From contig NZ_BOMV01000064.1 of assembly GCF_016862375.1 (NCBI RefSeq), positions 1 through 64,000 of the forward strand: a stretch of 64,000 nt of DNA. The letters run 5' to 3'. The stretch's first letter is position 1; the number at the start of each line of letters is the position of its first letter. Below are positions 40,755 to 48,552 of the stretch, piece after piece. Made by a program: the position numbers and the translations under genes. The notes below the pieces were generated by a model. It worked only from the letters and a program-made list of their open reading frames with translations, searched no databases and was not told where the DNA came from. Origin of the DNA: Paractinoplanes rishiriensis (GTDB taxonomy: Bacteria > Actinomycetota > Actinomycetes > Mycobacteriales > Micromonosporaceae).

Positions 40755-42980
40755 GTGCCCCGAGAACAACTGTGGCGTGGATGGGTGGCTGCCGGCGCGG
40801 CGGCGATCGCCGGCTTCCTGCTGCTCCCCGCGGAGGGGAGCGCGGCGGCCAGCGTGACCCTCATCGTGATCGGCCTGATCGCGGCTCTGGCGCTGATCTT
40901 CGCGGTGCGCCTGCACCGGCCCGAGCGGCCGGCCATGTGGTACCTGTTCGCCGGCGGCATGATCATGAACGTGCTCGGCGACACGACCTTCGAGTACTAC
41001 AAGATCATCCTGGAGCAGGAGCCGTACCCGTCCTTCGCGGACGCGTTCTACCTGGCCTCGTACCCGATGTACGCCACCGGCCTGGTGCTGCTGCTGTTCC
41101 GGCGGCGGCTGCGCGAGCTCTCCACCCTGATCGACGCCGCCATCATCGCCACCGGGCTCGGCCTGGTCTTCTGGATCTTCATCCTGCGCCCGACCGCCGC
41201 CGAGGAGGCCACCTCCGCGTTCGAGAGCTGGGTGAGCACCACCTACCCGGCGGTCGACGTGCTGCTGCTCGTGCTGCTGGCGCGGCTGTTCGCCGATTCG
41301 GGCGCGCGCAGCGTGAGCATCCGCCTGATCGGCGCCGCGGTCCTCCTCACCCTCGTCGCGGACACCTCGTTCTCGCTGGCCAGCCTGTACGAGCTGGGCT
41401 ACGAGCACCCGATCAACGGCGTCTTCCTGCTGTCCTACGTAGCCTGGGTGGCCGCCGCGCTGCACCCGAGCATGGCCGCACCCCCGTCGGCCGTCGTCCC
41501 CGCTCCGTCCGGGGGCACGCACCGGCGTACCTGGCTGGGTGTTTTCGGCCTTTGCTCGTTGCTGGCACCCACCCTGCTGTTCGTGCCCGGCGTCGGCGAC
41601 GACCGCACCGACCGGGCGGCCGTGGCGATCGCCTCGATCGTGCTGTTCGTGCTGGTCATCGCGCGTCTGGCCGGCTACATGAGCAAGGTACGCCACCAGT
41701 CCGCGGAACTGGAGCGGCTGGCGCTGGCCGACGACCTCACCGGCCTGGCCAACCGCCGCCGGTTCGAGTCGGCGCTGCGGGACGTGCTCGCCGCGGGCAG
41801 CCTGCCGCAGGTGGCGCTGCTCGGCGTCAACGGGTTCAAGAACGTGAACGACGAACTCGGCCGCCCGGTCGGCGACCGCGTGCTGGCCGCCCTGGCCGGC
41901 CGGATCGCGAACGCCGCGCCGCACGCGCTGGTGGCCCGGCTCGGCGGTGACGAGTTCGCCGTGCTGCTGACCGGCGCCAGCGCCCACGACGCCCGCGAGC
42001 TGGCCGACACCCTGGTGGCCGGCCTGCACCTGCCGGTGCTGGCCGGCGACCGGGAACTGCTGGTCGGCGCGAGCATCGGCCTGGCCGGCGGCGCCGTCGA
42101 CCCGGCCGAACTGGTGCGCCAGGCCGAGACTGCCATGCACGCCGCCAAGCGCACCGGCGCGGCCGCGGTGCGCTGGAGCCCCGCGCTGGATGAGCGCGCC
42201 ACCGACGCGGCCCGGCTCGGCGCGGAACTGCGGGCGGCGTTGGACGCCAGCCAGTTCCGGGTGGTCTACCAGCCGATCGTGGAGCTGCCGCTGGGCCGGG
42301 TGAAGGCGGTCGAGGCCCTGGTGCGCTGGGAACACCCGTACCGCGGCCTGGTCAGTCCGGCCGCGTTCATCCCGGTGGCCGAGCAGAACGGCCTGATCGT
42401 CGAACTCGGCGACTGGATCATGCGGACCGCCTGCCGGCGACTGGCCCGGTGGCGTGCCGAGCTGGGCCCGGCCGCACCCGAGCGGGTGAGCGTCAACGTC
42501 TCGGCCAAGCAGCTGGCCCGGCCCGGCTACGCCGCGACGGTGGCCGCGATCCTGGCCGATACCGGCCTGCCCGCCGGCTGCCTCGCGGTCGAGATCACCG
42601 AGACCGCGGTCTTCGAGGGCGGCCCGGCCGTGGTGGCGCTGCACGAGTTGCGCGAACTCGGCGTACGCATTGCTCTTGATGATTTTGGCACCGGGCACTC
42701 GTCGCTGGGCCTGCTGCAGACCGTGCCGGTGCACACCCTGAAGGTCGACAAGTCCTTCGTCGACAACATCACGGCCTCCGGGCGGCACGCGGTGATCGCC
42801 GAGGCGCTGATCCGGATCAGCAGCGGTCTCGGGCTGTCCGCGGTCGCCGAGGGCGTCGAGACGGCCGAGCAGGCGGCGGCGCTGTCCCGCCTCGGCTACC
42901 GCTACCTGCAGGGCTACCACTTCGGGCGGCCGGTGGCCGACCCCGACTTCGAGCTGGTACGGGCGCTGGCCGCGGCCTAG
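40755..42980 (+). CDS. membrane GGDEF-EAL protein, probable c-di-GMP phosphodiesterase
   Basis: A 741-aa integral membrane protein, GTG start. Residues 1 to about 300 contain roughly eight hydrophobic helices. The GGDEF domain keeps the motif GGDEF (397-401), but the metal-binding segment reads 'LLGVNGFKNVND' instead of xDxDxFK, the next block reads 'LGRPVGD' instead of FGHxxGD, and there is no I-site, so cyclase activity is doubtful. The EAL domain looks intact: 'VEALVRWEHP' (EAL 520-522), 'EITETAVFE', 'LDDFGTGHSSL', 'LKVDKSFV', 'AEGVETAEQ' and the C-terminal 'LQGYHFGRP'. It most likely degrades c-di-GMP. Confidence 0.87.
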   Translation: MPREQLWRGWVAAGAAAIAGFLLLPAEGSAAASVTLIVIGLIAALALIFAVRLHRPERPAMWYLFAGGMIMNVLGDTTFEYYKIILEQEPYPSFADAFYLASYPMYATGLVLLLFRRRLRELSTLIDAAIIATGLGLVFWIFILRPTAAEEATSAFESWVSTTYPAVDVLLLVLLARLFADSGARSVSIRLIGAAVLLTLVADTSFSLASLYELGYEHPINGVFLLSYVAWVAAALHPSMAAPPSAVVPAPSGGTHRRTWLGVFGLCSLLAPTLLFVPGVGDDRTDRAAVAIASIVLFVLVIARLAGYMSKVRHQSAELERLALADDLTGLANRRRFESALRDVLAAGSLPQVALLGVNGFKNVNDELGRPVGDRVLAALAGRIANAAPHALVARLGGDEFAVLLTGASAHDARELADTLVAGLHLPVLAGDRELLVGASIGLAGGAVDPAELVRQAETAMHAAKRTGAAAVRWSPALDERATDAARLGAELRAALDASQFRVVYQPIVELPLGRVKAVEALVRWEHPYRGLVSPAAFIPVAEQNGLIVELGDWIMRTACRRLARWRAELGPAAPERVSVNVSAKQLARPGYAATVAAILADTGLPAGCLAVEITETAVFEGGPAVVALHELRELGVRIALDDFGTGHSSLGLLQTVPVHTLKVDKSFVDNITASGRHAVIAEALIRISSGLGLSAVAEGVETAEQAAALSRLGYRYLQGYHFGRPVADPDFELVRALAAA

Positions 42981-42997
42981 CTTTCCTAGTTTCGGCC

Positions 42998-43933
42998 TTA
43001 GCTTTCGGCCGGCCGGGTCGGCGGCCAGACCAGCACGTCGTCGGGGATGGAAGGGCTGTGCAGCGCCCTCCGGTCGCGTCCGGGCAGCGTCCTGGCGGCG
43101 CCGACCACCGCGCGGGCCAGCTCGATGGCGCCGTGCGCCTGAAAGTGCGTGTTGTCGGCGACGCCGGCCGGGTAGTTGGACGAGACCCCGGCGTCGAGGT
43201 GCAGGAAGTAGCCCTTGGTGCCGTCCGGGCCGAGCTCACCCCAGAGCGCAAAGGAAAGAGCGGTCAAATCCACCAAGGGGGTACGCGTCTCCGCGGCGAG
43301 GGCGCGCACGGCGTCCGGGTATTCCCCATGCGACAGGTACGCCACACCGTCCGCGGTGAAGCGCCGCCGCTCGACCGGCGTGACCAGAATCGGGTGGGCG
43401 TGCGCGGCCCGGGCGCCGTCGAGGTAGAGCCGCAGATACTCCTGGAAGGTGCTCCACGGCAGGGTGCCGCGGGCCGGGTCGTCGACTTTCTCGTCGTTGT
43501 GCCCGAACGAGACGAGCAACACGTCACCCGGCCGGATCGCGGCGAGGATCTGATCGAGGCGGCCGAGGTCGGCGAAGCTCTTGGAACTGGCGCCGGAGAG
43601 AGCCGCGTTGACGACGTCGATCTCGGGCCGGAGGAAGGCGTGCAGGGCCTGCCCCCAGCCGGCGCGCGGCACGTCAGCGGTGGCGTAGGTCGCGGCGGTC
43701 GAGTCGCCCGCCACGAAGACGGTCCGGCGGCGGGGGCGGCCGGCGCCTGCGGCTGAGGTCGTGGCTTGCGCTGCGGTCCCGGCCTGGGCGGCGGTCTCGG
43801 CTTGCGCTGCGGCCGCGGCTTGGGCTGCGGCTTGGGCTGCGGTTCCACCGGCCGTTGCGGCACCGGCCAGGCCGGCGGCGCCCGCGAGGGCGGCACGCAG
43901 CAGCGTTCTCCGATCAAGAGCCATGCCCGCCAT
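42998..43933 (-). CDS. Tat-exported SGNH hydrolase, rhamnogalacturonan acetylesterase-like
   Basis: A 311-aa esterase. The N-terminus has a twin-arginine signal (LDRRTLLRAALAGAAGLAG) followed by an Ala/Gln/Thr-rich linker of repeated 'QAAAQA/QAGTAAQA' units. The catalytic domain shows block I 'VFVAGDSTAATY', block III 'VSFGHNDEK' and the Asp-His pair in 'GVADNTHFQ'. This pattern is typical of rhamnogalacturonan acetylesterase, which removes acetyl groups from pectin. The start is 43933 or, nine bases in, 43924; neither has a strong ribosome binding site. A LacI-type operator like that of the pectate lyase lies just upstream. Confidence 0.83.
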   Translation of the reverse strand: MAGMALDRRTLLRAALAGAAGLAGAATAGGTAAQAAAQAAAAAQAETAAQAGTAAQATTSAAGAGRPRRRTVFVAGDSTAATYATADVPRAGWGQALHAFLRPEIDVVNAALSGASSKSFADLGRLDQILAAIRPGDVLLVSFGHNDEKVDDPARGTLPWSTFQEYLRLYLDGARAAHAHPILVTPVERRRFTADGVAYLSHGEYPDAVRALAAETRTPLVDLTALSFALWGELGPDGTKGYFLHLDAGVSSNYPAGVADNTHFQAHGAIELARAVVGAARTLPGRDRRALHSPSIPDDVLVWPPTRPAES

Positions 43934-43956
43934 CTAATCAGTGATCATCGATGGTA

Positions 43957-43970
43957 GGCAAGCGCTTACC
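43957..43970 (-). promoter_or_regulatory. LacI-type operator upstream of the SGNH esterase
   Basis: On the minus strand GGTAAGCGCTTGCC, a near-perfect palindrome around AAGCGCTT, 24-37 bp upstream of the ATG at 43933. It matches the 46218-46231 site at 13 of 14 positions and the pectate lyase site (454-467) at 11 of 14. Confidence 0.55.
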
Positions 43971-44025
43971 TGAGAGTGCGTGACCCACGCCAAGACCTCG
44001 CGCGACCAGCTCCAGCAGCCCAGCG

Positions 44026-44195
44026 CGCCCCTGCGCCGGCGTTCCTGGATCTTGTGGATTTCGCCCGAGGCTTCAGCAGCCGGTGTGCCCCTGCGCCGGC
44101 CGGCGTGCCTGGATCTCGTGGACTTCGCACCGCCGGGCGGCAGCAAGTCGACACGTCTGCGCCGATTTGTCGCGTCCCAGATCTTGTGGGCTTTG
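44026..44195. repeat. three diverged copies of a ~65-bp direct repeat
   Basis: Copies at about 44026-44066, 44086-44130 and 44155-44195 share the core CTGGATCTTGTGGATTTCGC (variants CTGGATCTCGTGGACTTCGC and CCAGATCTTGTGGGCTTTGG), each preceded by CTGCGCCG. The first two also share CCCCTGCGCCGGC. Spacers are not unique and equal-sized, so it is not a CRISPR array. The surrounding gap (43971-44498) holds no gene I can support. Confidence 0.6.
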
Positions 44196-44498
44196 GGTCA
44201 TGGCGGGACCGCAAGTCAGCAAGATCGGCCGCGATGGCGCCGCGCTTGCCGAGCTCGACCGCCTCTTTATGACGGTTTGTCCCAGGTGCGCCGCGCCCGA
44301 GCCAACCAACCCAGCCTCCTAGGATGCCCTGCGCGGTGTGAGCCGGTCGGGCGGGGCTGGCTGGTGAGTGCCCGCCGACAGGGGAGTGCTGTCGGCGGGG
44401 CGGGGGGACGTTTTGATCACCGGCGGAGCGGCCGGGGTGAGGGGGAGGTGTGGAGTGGGCAATGGTGCGGTTACGGCTCGGGAAGCCCTGGTCAGGGG

Positions 44499-44903
44499 CT
44501 AGAGCGTACGGACCTGGCCGCCCAGTTGCTGGGCCACTTCCAGGTCGTTGCCCTCGAGCCAGGTCTCGGCGACGCGGCCGTCGGCAAGTCGGAAAATGAT
44601 TATTCCGGTCTCCTGTACCGGTTGGTCGTAGGCGGGCAGGTTGAGGTAGCCGCCGCGGTAGGTCGAGCGGACCATGTAACGCACCACGATGCGGTCGTCG
44701 GTGACGATGACGTCCTCGAGGACCGGGGTCTGTTCGGAGAAGGCGGTGGGGTACCAGCGCAGCCACTCCAGGAACATGGCACGGTCGCCGGCACCGCCGG
44801 GGCCGTGGCATACGAAATCGTCGGTGGCCAATTCAGATAGTCGGTCCGCATCGCCTGTCCGGCACATGTCGAACCACGCTTGCGCGATCTCTCGTGGGCG
44901 CAT
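44499..44903 (-). CDS. SnoaL-like / NTF2-fold protein
   Basis: A 134-aa protein of the nuclear-transport-factor-2 superfamily. 'EIAQAWFDMCRTGDADRLSELATDDFVCHGPGG', 'MFLEWLRWYPTAFSE', 'VTDDRIVVRYMVRSTYRG' and 'FRLADGRVAETWLEGND' fit ester-cyclase/SnoaL-like proteins. Members range from polyketide cyclases to isomerases and stress proteins; no substrate is implied here. I use the ATG at 44903 because the longer frame upstream has no start with better support. It is isolated between two non-coding stretches. Confidence 0.75.
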   Translation of the reverse strand: MRPREIAQAWFDMCRTGDADRLSELATDDFVCHGPGGAGDRAMFLEWLRWYPTAFSEQTPVLEDVIVTDDRIVVRYMVRSTYRGGYLNLPAYDQPVQETGIIIFRLADGRVAETWLEGNDLEVAQQLGGQVRTL

Positions 44904-45420
44904 GCATGACTTTCTATGTCGATGGGTCGGTTCGTGGCAACTGTCAATCAAGGTCTCAGTCGCGCATTGGCACACGATGCGGGTGGAAGGCTTGGAGAAG
45001 TGCGGGGATGCGGGCGTTTATGATGTCTTCCGTGCGATGGCGATGTCGCCATATGTGACGCCTCTTCGTGTTCTTGTTGCGTGACCGTTCACTTCGATCT
45101 GCGTGACGGTCCGGTGCCGGACGGCGGCGCCCGTCCGGCACACCGCGAGGTTCGACACCGGCGGCGCCCACCGGGCTACCGGCGTGCCACCGGCCGGGGA
45201 GTGAATCCGCAGCGACCGTTTTCGATCATGGGCGCCGGAGGGGAAGCGACAGCGGGGAGTGCGGTCCGGCCGCAGGATCGAGCGGCAGCCCGGGCGCCGG
45301 TCGCGAGGTTGTCGAATGGGGGTTGCCCGACGGCAGCGGATCGACACGATCGAGCGGCAGAGCCGCACCCGTCGTGCCCGCCCGCCGGGGCGGCGCGGTT
45401 GCGGCGCCGTGGGCGAGACC
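44904..45420. other. intergenic region with a short palindrome
   Basis: No convincing gene; the open frames here are Arg/Pro-rich shadows. The one notable element is ATGGCGA-TG-TCGCCAT at 45037-45052, a palindrome with 7-bp arms that could be an operator for the SnoaL-like gene about 135 bp away. Confidence 0.4.
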
Positions 45421-46194
45421 CTACTGCGGCCAGGCCGCGGCCAGCACCCGCTGGGCGCCCTCGATCGTCTCGTCGATCGGTGCGGCGTCGGGGTACCAGC
45501 GGGCCTCGTGTTCCAGGACCACCGGGCCGTCGAAGCCCGCCTCCCGCGCCCTGGTCAGCACCTCCGGCAGCGGGACCGCGCCGCTGCCGGGCACCAGCGG
45601 GTGCAACCGGGTCGGTGCCGCCACGTCCTTGATCTGCACCTCGGCCAGCCACGGGCTCAGCGCGGCCGCGGTGACCGCCGGGGCCTCGCCGGCCCGCCAC
45701 GGGTGCAGCGCGTCCCAGATCGCGCCTACCGCGGGGCCGGCCTGGGCCATCTCCAGCAGGCGGCGGAGGTCGTCGCCGCGGAGGAAGGCGTCGTGGGTTT
45801 CGACCAGGAGGCGGACGCCGCTGCCGTTGGTTCGGGCCGCGATGCGGGACAGGGTTTCGGCGGCTCGCTGCAGGTGCGTGGAGGGGTGGTCGCCGCCGCC
45901 GGGCATCAGGCGCAGGGCAGGCGCGCCCAGGTCGTGTGCCAGGTCCAGGTGGGCGGCGAAATCGGTCGCGCCGCCGGCCAGGTTCACGTACGTGGCGAGG
46001 CCGATCAGCGCCAGGCCCTCGTCGCCCAGGCGGCGGCGGATGTCGCGGCGGGCGGCGGTGTCGATTCCCACGTGGACCGGCTCGTCGGAGGCGCAGCGCA
46101 ACTGCACGGCCTCGACGCCGTGCCGCCGCAGCAGTGCGCCCACCTGGTCGATGGGACGGCCGGGGTAGCCCAGCGTGGAGACCGCGAAGAGCAT
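45421..46194 (-). CDS. sugar-phosphate isomerase/epimerase, xylose-isomerase-like TIM barrel
   Basis: A 257-aa AP-endonuclease-2-type TIM barrel. 'MLFAVSTLGYPGRPIDQVGALLRRHGVEAVQLR' opens the barrel. Metal-ligand regions are 'GVRLLVETHDAF' (Glu), 'VGAIWDALHPWRAGE' (Asp/His), 'LAEVQIKD' and 'PVVLEHEARW' (Glu). These match IolE/IolI/hydroxypyruvate-isomerase-like enzymes acting on sugars or inositols. GGGAAGGA precedes the ATG. The operator 24-37 bp upstream is shared with the SGNH esterase and pectate lyase genes, suggesting it handles a pectin-derived sugar. Confidence 0.82.
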   Translation of the reverse strand: MLFAVSTLGYPGRPIDQVGALLRRHGVEAVQLRCASDEPVHVGIDTAARRDIRRRLGDEGLALIGLATYVNLAGGATDFAAHLDLAHDLGAPALRLMPGGGDHPSTHLQRAAETLSRIAARTNGSGVRLLVETHDAFLRGDDLRRLLEMAQAGPAVGAIWDALHPWRAGEAPAVTAAALSPWLAEVQIKDVAAPTRLHPLVPGSGAVPLPEVLTRAREAGFDGPVVLEHEARWYPDAAPIDETIEGAQRVLAAAWPQ

Positions 46195-46217
46195 GAAGAC
46201 CGGTGTCCTTCCCGCCA

Positions 46218-46231
46218 GGCAAGCGCTTTCC
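46218..46231 (-). promoter_or_regulatory. LacI-type operator upstream of the isomerase gene
   Basis: Minus strand GGAAAGCGCTTGCC, palindromic around AAGCGCTT. It differs from the SGNH esterase site at one position and from the pectate lyase site at two. Confidence 0.55.
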
Positions 46232-46278
46232 CCCGGCGGTTCGACCCTAGGGGGACGGGCGGAACCGGTGCAAGTGGC

Positions 46279-47100
46279 TCAGTCCTTCGGCAGGAAGTTG
46301 CCGTACAGGTGGATGCGCTTGCGTTCGACCGAGGTGGCGTAGGACTCGTACGTGTCCTCGGCGGCGTCGCGCGCCGGGCCGCCGTAGCGCGCGTCGAAGA
46401 CGTACGTGCCCGCGGTTATGGTCTTGCCCGCACCCAGCAGATAGCGGTAGATCAGAGCGTCCGCCCGCTTCTCGACCGTGACCGTCACACCGGGGACGTC
46501 GGAGGTGCCCGCGCCCGGGGTGATGCCGGGCGTCAGCGGCACCCGGATCATCAGATCGAACTCGGTCAGATCGGCGCCTGCGGTGATTACCACCTGGCTG
46601 TGCCCGGTGCCGGCGATCGAGGACGTCGACGACATGCTGCCCTTGACCACCTGGGTGTCGCCGGGGTGGCCGCGCACGGGGCTGGCGGCGGGCGTGGGCG
46701 GCGTCGGCGGTGCGACCGCGGTGGACGCCGAGGGCAGGCCGCTGCTCGGCGTGCGGCTGGCCGGCTGGCGGCTGGGCGCGCTGCTGGCGGCCTCCGGCGA
46801 GGAGCTGACCGGGGCGCTCGGAGCCGGGGCGGCCGTCGTCGTCGCGGCGGGTCGCGGCGCCGCCGGTTCGGGGGTGAGCGGCGTGTCGCCGGCCAGCGCC
46901 CACTGGGCGACGCCGCCGATGCCGAGCACGCCGGTCACCGCGAGTGCCGAGCCGGCCAGGCGCAGGGCCTGGCGGCGTGGGCGGTGGTGGCCGGACCGGT
47001 TCGCCGCGATCCGGTTGAGCATCGCGGTGCGGTCGGGCTGGCGCGAGTCGAGTGCGTGCCGCAGTTCGCCGCGCAGGAAGTCCTCCTGGTGGTCGATCAC
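46279..47100 (-). CDS. membrane partner of a SigE-family sigma factor
   Basis: A 273-aa single-pass membrane protein starting at GTG 47100 (GTGA overlap with the sigma gene). A cytoplasmic N-terminus of about 45 residues ('DFLRGELRHALDSRQPDRTAMLNRIAANR'), a transmembrane helix ('LRLAGSALAVTGVLGIGGVAQWAL'), a long Ser/Thr/Pro/Ala-rich linker and a folded extracytoplasmic domain ending 'RKRIHLYGNFLPKD' can be seen. The arrangement suggests an anti-sigma factor, but no HxxxCxxC zinc motif is present and I do not recognise the outer domain. Confidence 0.65.
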   Translation of the reverse strand: MIDHQEDFLRGELRHALDSRQPDRTAMLNRIAANRSGHHRPRRQALRLAGSALAVTGVLGIGGVAQWALAGDTPLTPEPAAPRPAATTTAAPAPSAPVSSSPEAASSAPSRQPASRTPSSGLPSASTAVAPPTPPTPAASPVRGHPGDTQVVKGSMSSTSSIAGTGHSQVVITAGADLTEFDLMIRVPLTPGITPGAGTSDVPGVTVTVEKRADALIYRYLLGAGKTITAGTYVFDARYGGPARDAAEDTYESYATSVERKRIHLYGNFLPKD

Positions 47101-47624
47101 CGGGCCACCTCCCATCCGCCGAACTGGTCGGGCAGGCGTACGTCCTGCAACAGTTCGGCCAGTTGCTTGGCACCCCGCGACGTCTGGCTCTTCACCGTGC
47201 CGACCGAGATGCCGAGGATGTCGGCCACCTCGCTCTCCGGCAGGTCGAACGCGTACCGCAGCACCACGCAGGCCCGGCGCCGGTAGGGCAGCAGGCGCAG
47301 CGCGGACCGCACGTCGACCACGGCCGGCACGTCGGGGCTCGGACTGCTGCGTTCGCCGCCCAGTGCCAGCCCGAGCATCTGCAGGCCACGCCAGGCGCGG
47401 CCCTGCCGGCGGAGCCAGTTGCGGGTGAGATTGGCGACGATGCCACGGGCGTACGCGGCCGGATCGCCGGCGGCGCAGACCCGGTCCCAATGCCGCCAGA
47501 CCTCGGTGAGCGCGTCCGCGGCCAGGTCGTCGGCGGCCGAGGCGTCACCGCTGAGCAGGTACGCGAGGCCGGAGAGCTGGACGTGGTGCTGCTCGAAGAA
47601 GGCGTGGAAGGCTTCGTCGCGCAC
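47097..47624 (-). CDS. SigE-family ECF sigma factor
   Basis: A 175-aa group-4 sigma factor of the actinobacterial SigE (sigma-70 family) clade. Region 2 is 'FHAFFEQHHVQLSGLAYLLSGDASAADDLAADALTEVWRHWDRV' with 'DPAAYARGIVANLTRNWLRR'. Region 4 is 'LPYRRRACVVLRYAFDLPESEVADILGISVGTVKSQTSRGAKQLAELL'. I take GTG 47624, which has GGAAGG 8 nt upstream; GTG 47651 is an alternative without a binding site. It is coupled to the downstream membrane protein, which probably controls it. Confidence 0.86.
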   Translation of the reverse strand: MRDEAFHAFFEQHHVQLSGLAYLLSGDASAADDLAADALTEVWRHWDRVCAAGDPAAYARGIVANLTRNWLRRQGRAWRGLQMLGLALGGERSSPSPDVPAVVDVRSALRLLPYRRRACVVLRYAFDLPESEVADILGISVGTVKSQTSRGAKQLAELLQDVRLPDQFGGWEVAR

Positions 47625-47681
47625 GGGTCCAGCCTTCCCGGGAGTAGCCACAAGATCGGCTCATCACGATAGAAGCCCTCG

Positions 47682-48494
47682 TCAGGCCGGTGCAAGTGGC
47701 CGCACGTCGAGCAGCCCAGCGGCGACCGCCGAGGCCGGCCCCCGATAGGCCTGTTCGAGCTCGCGGAACACCTTCTGCGCGCGCACCGCGGGCCAGTCGG
47801 CGGGCAGGTGCTCGACCGGCAGGCGCGGGTCGCGGCGGATCGCGTCCAGCCACTCGGCGATCAGCCCGAGGCGCGCCGCGAAGGGGTCGGCCGCCTCCGG
47901 CCGGCCGTCCCAGCGGTCCAGGAACTCGCGGTAGCGGGCGCCGAGTTCATGCAGGTCGTACGCGTCGCGGACCATGGCGGCGATGTCGGTGAGCTCGTCG
48001 GCGCGCGCGTGGAACACCCGGGCGTGCGCGCCCAGGCCCAGGTCGGCGACGATGCCCTGCGCGGCGACCGCACCCGGCGCGATCCACAGTCCACCCTGCA
48101 ACGGGCCGAATCCGGCCCAGGCCAGCCGGGAGCGCAGGTCGTGGCGTTCGCGCTGCATCGACTCGGGCAGCGAGAAGCAGAGCAGCGTCCAGGTGCCGTC
48201 CCAGCGGTCGTTGACGGCGCCGTCGTGCCAGATGCGGGCGCGGCCGTCGAGCAGGATGGCGGTGGCCCGGCCGGTGAGCCCGAAGTACATGCGGCGGCCC
48301 TCGCGCTGGCGGCGCAGCAGGTCGCGGCCCGCCATCCGGCTCAGCGTGGAACGGGTGGCATGCTCGGAGACGCCCAGCCGGCCGAGGGCGTCGATGACGC
48401 TGCCGGAGAACACGCAGACGTCGCGTTCCAGGGCCACGTCGCCGAACAGCATGAGCATCAGCGTCTGGGGCCGGGCCGCCGAGTCGATCGCCAT
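47682..48494 (-). CDS. PaaX-family transcriptional repressor
   Basis: A 270-aa regulator with the PaaX layout: N-terminal winged helix ('TLMLMLFGDVALERDVCVFSGSVIDALGRLGVSEHATRSTLSRMAGRDLLRRQREGRRMYFGLT'), central 'WDGTWTLLCFSLPESMQRERHDLRSRLAWAGFGPLQGGLWIAPG' and a C-terminal helical domain. PaaX proteins repress aromatic or acyl-CoA catabolic genes and release DNA on binding a CoA thioester. It is divergent from the SDR-amidohydrolase-MaoC operon, which it most likely controls together with itself. A TAACAT -10 box 7 nt before the ATG predicts a leaderless transcript. Confidence 0.88.
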   Translation of the reverse strand: MAIDSAARPQTLMLMLFGDVALERDVCVFSGSVIDALGRLGVSEHATRSTLSRMAGRDLLRRQREGRRMYFGLTGRATAILLDGRARIWHDGAVNDRWDGTWTLLCFSLPESMQRERHDLRSRLAWAGFGPLQGGLWIAPGAVAAQGIVADLGLGAHARVFHARADELTDIAAMVRDAYDLHELGARYREFLDRWDGRPEAADPFAARLGLIAEWLDAIRRDPRLPVEHLPADWPAVRAQKVFRELEQAYRGPASAVAAGLLDVRPLAPA

Positions 48495-48501
48495 GGCCAC
48501 A

Positions 48502-48545
48502 ATGTTAGGCACAATATTGACGGCCGTGAACTCCGCGCCTAACTT
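48502..48545. promoter_or_regulatory. mirror-image divergent promoters and operator of paaX and the SDR operon
   Basis: Inverted repeats GTTAGGC (48504-48510) and GCCTAAC (48537-48543) are each fused to a -10 box. On the plus strand TTGACG (48517-48522), 17 bp, then TAACTT (48540-48545) points at GTG 48553. On the minus strand TTCACG (48530-48525), 18 bp, then TAACAT (48507-48502) points at ATG 48494. Both transcripts would be leaderless. A repressor binding the GCCTAAC arms would block both -10 boxes. Confidence 0.65.
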
Positions 48546-48552
48546 CGGTGGG

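Noticed and set aside
44026..44195. CRISPR array
   Set aside because: Only three diverged copies, unequal spacers that are themselves similar, and no cas genes in the window.
47974..48552. N-terminal extension of the SDR protein
   Set aside because: It is antisense to paaX and crosses the divergent promoter; GTG 48553 gives the standard SDR start.
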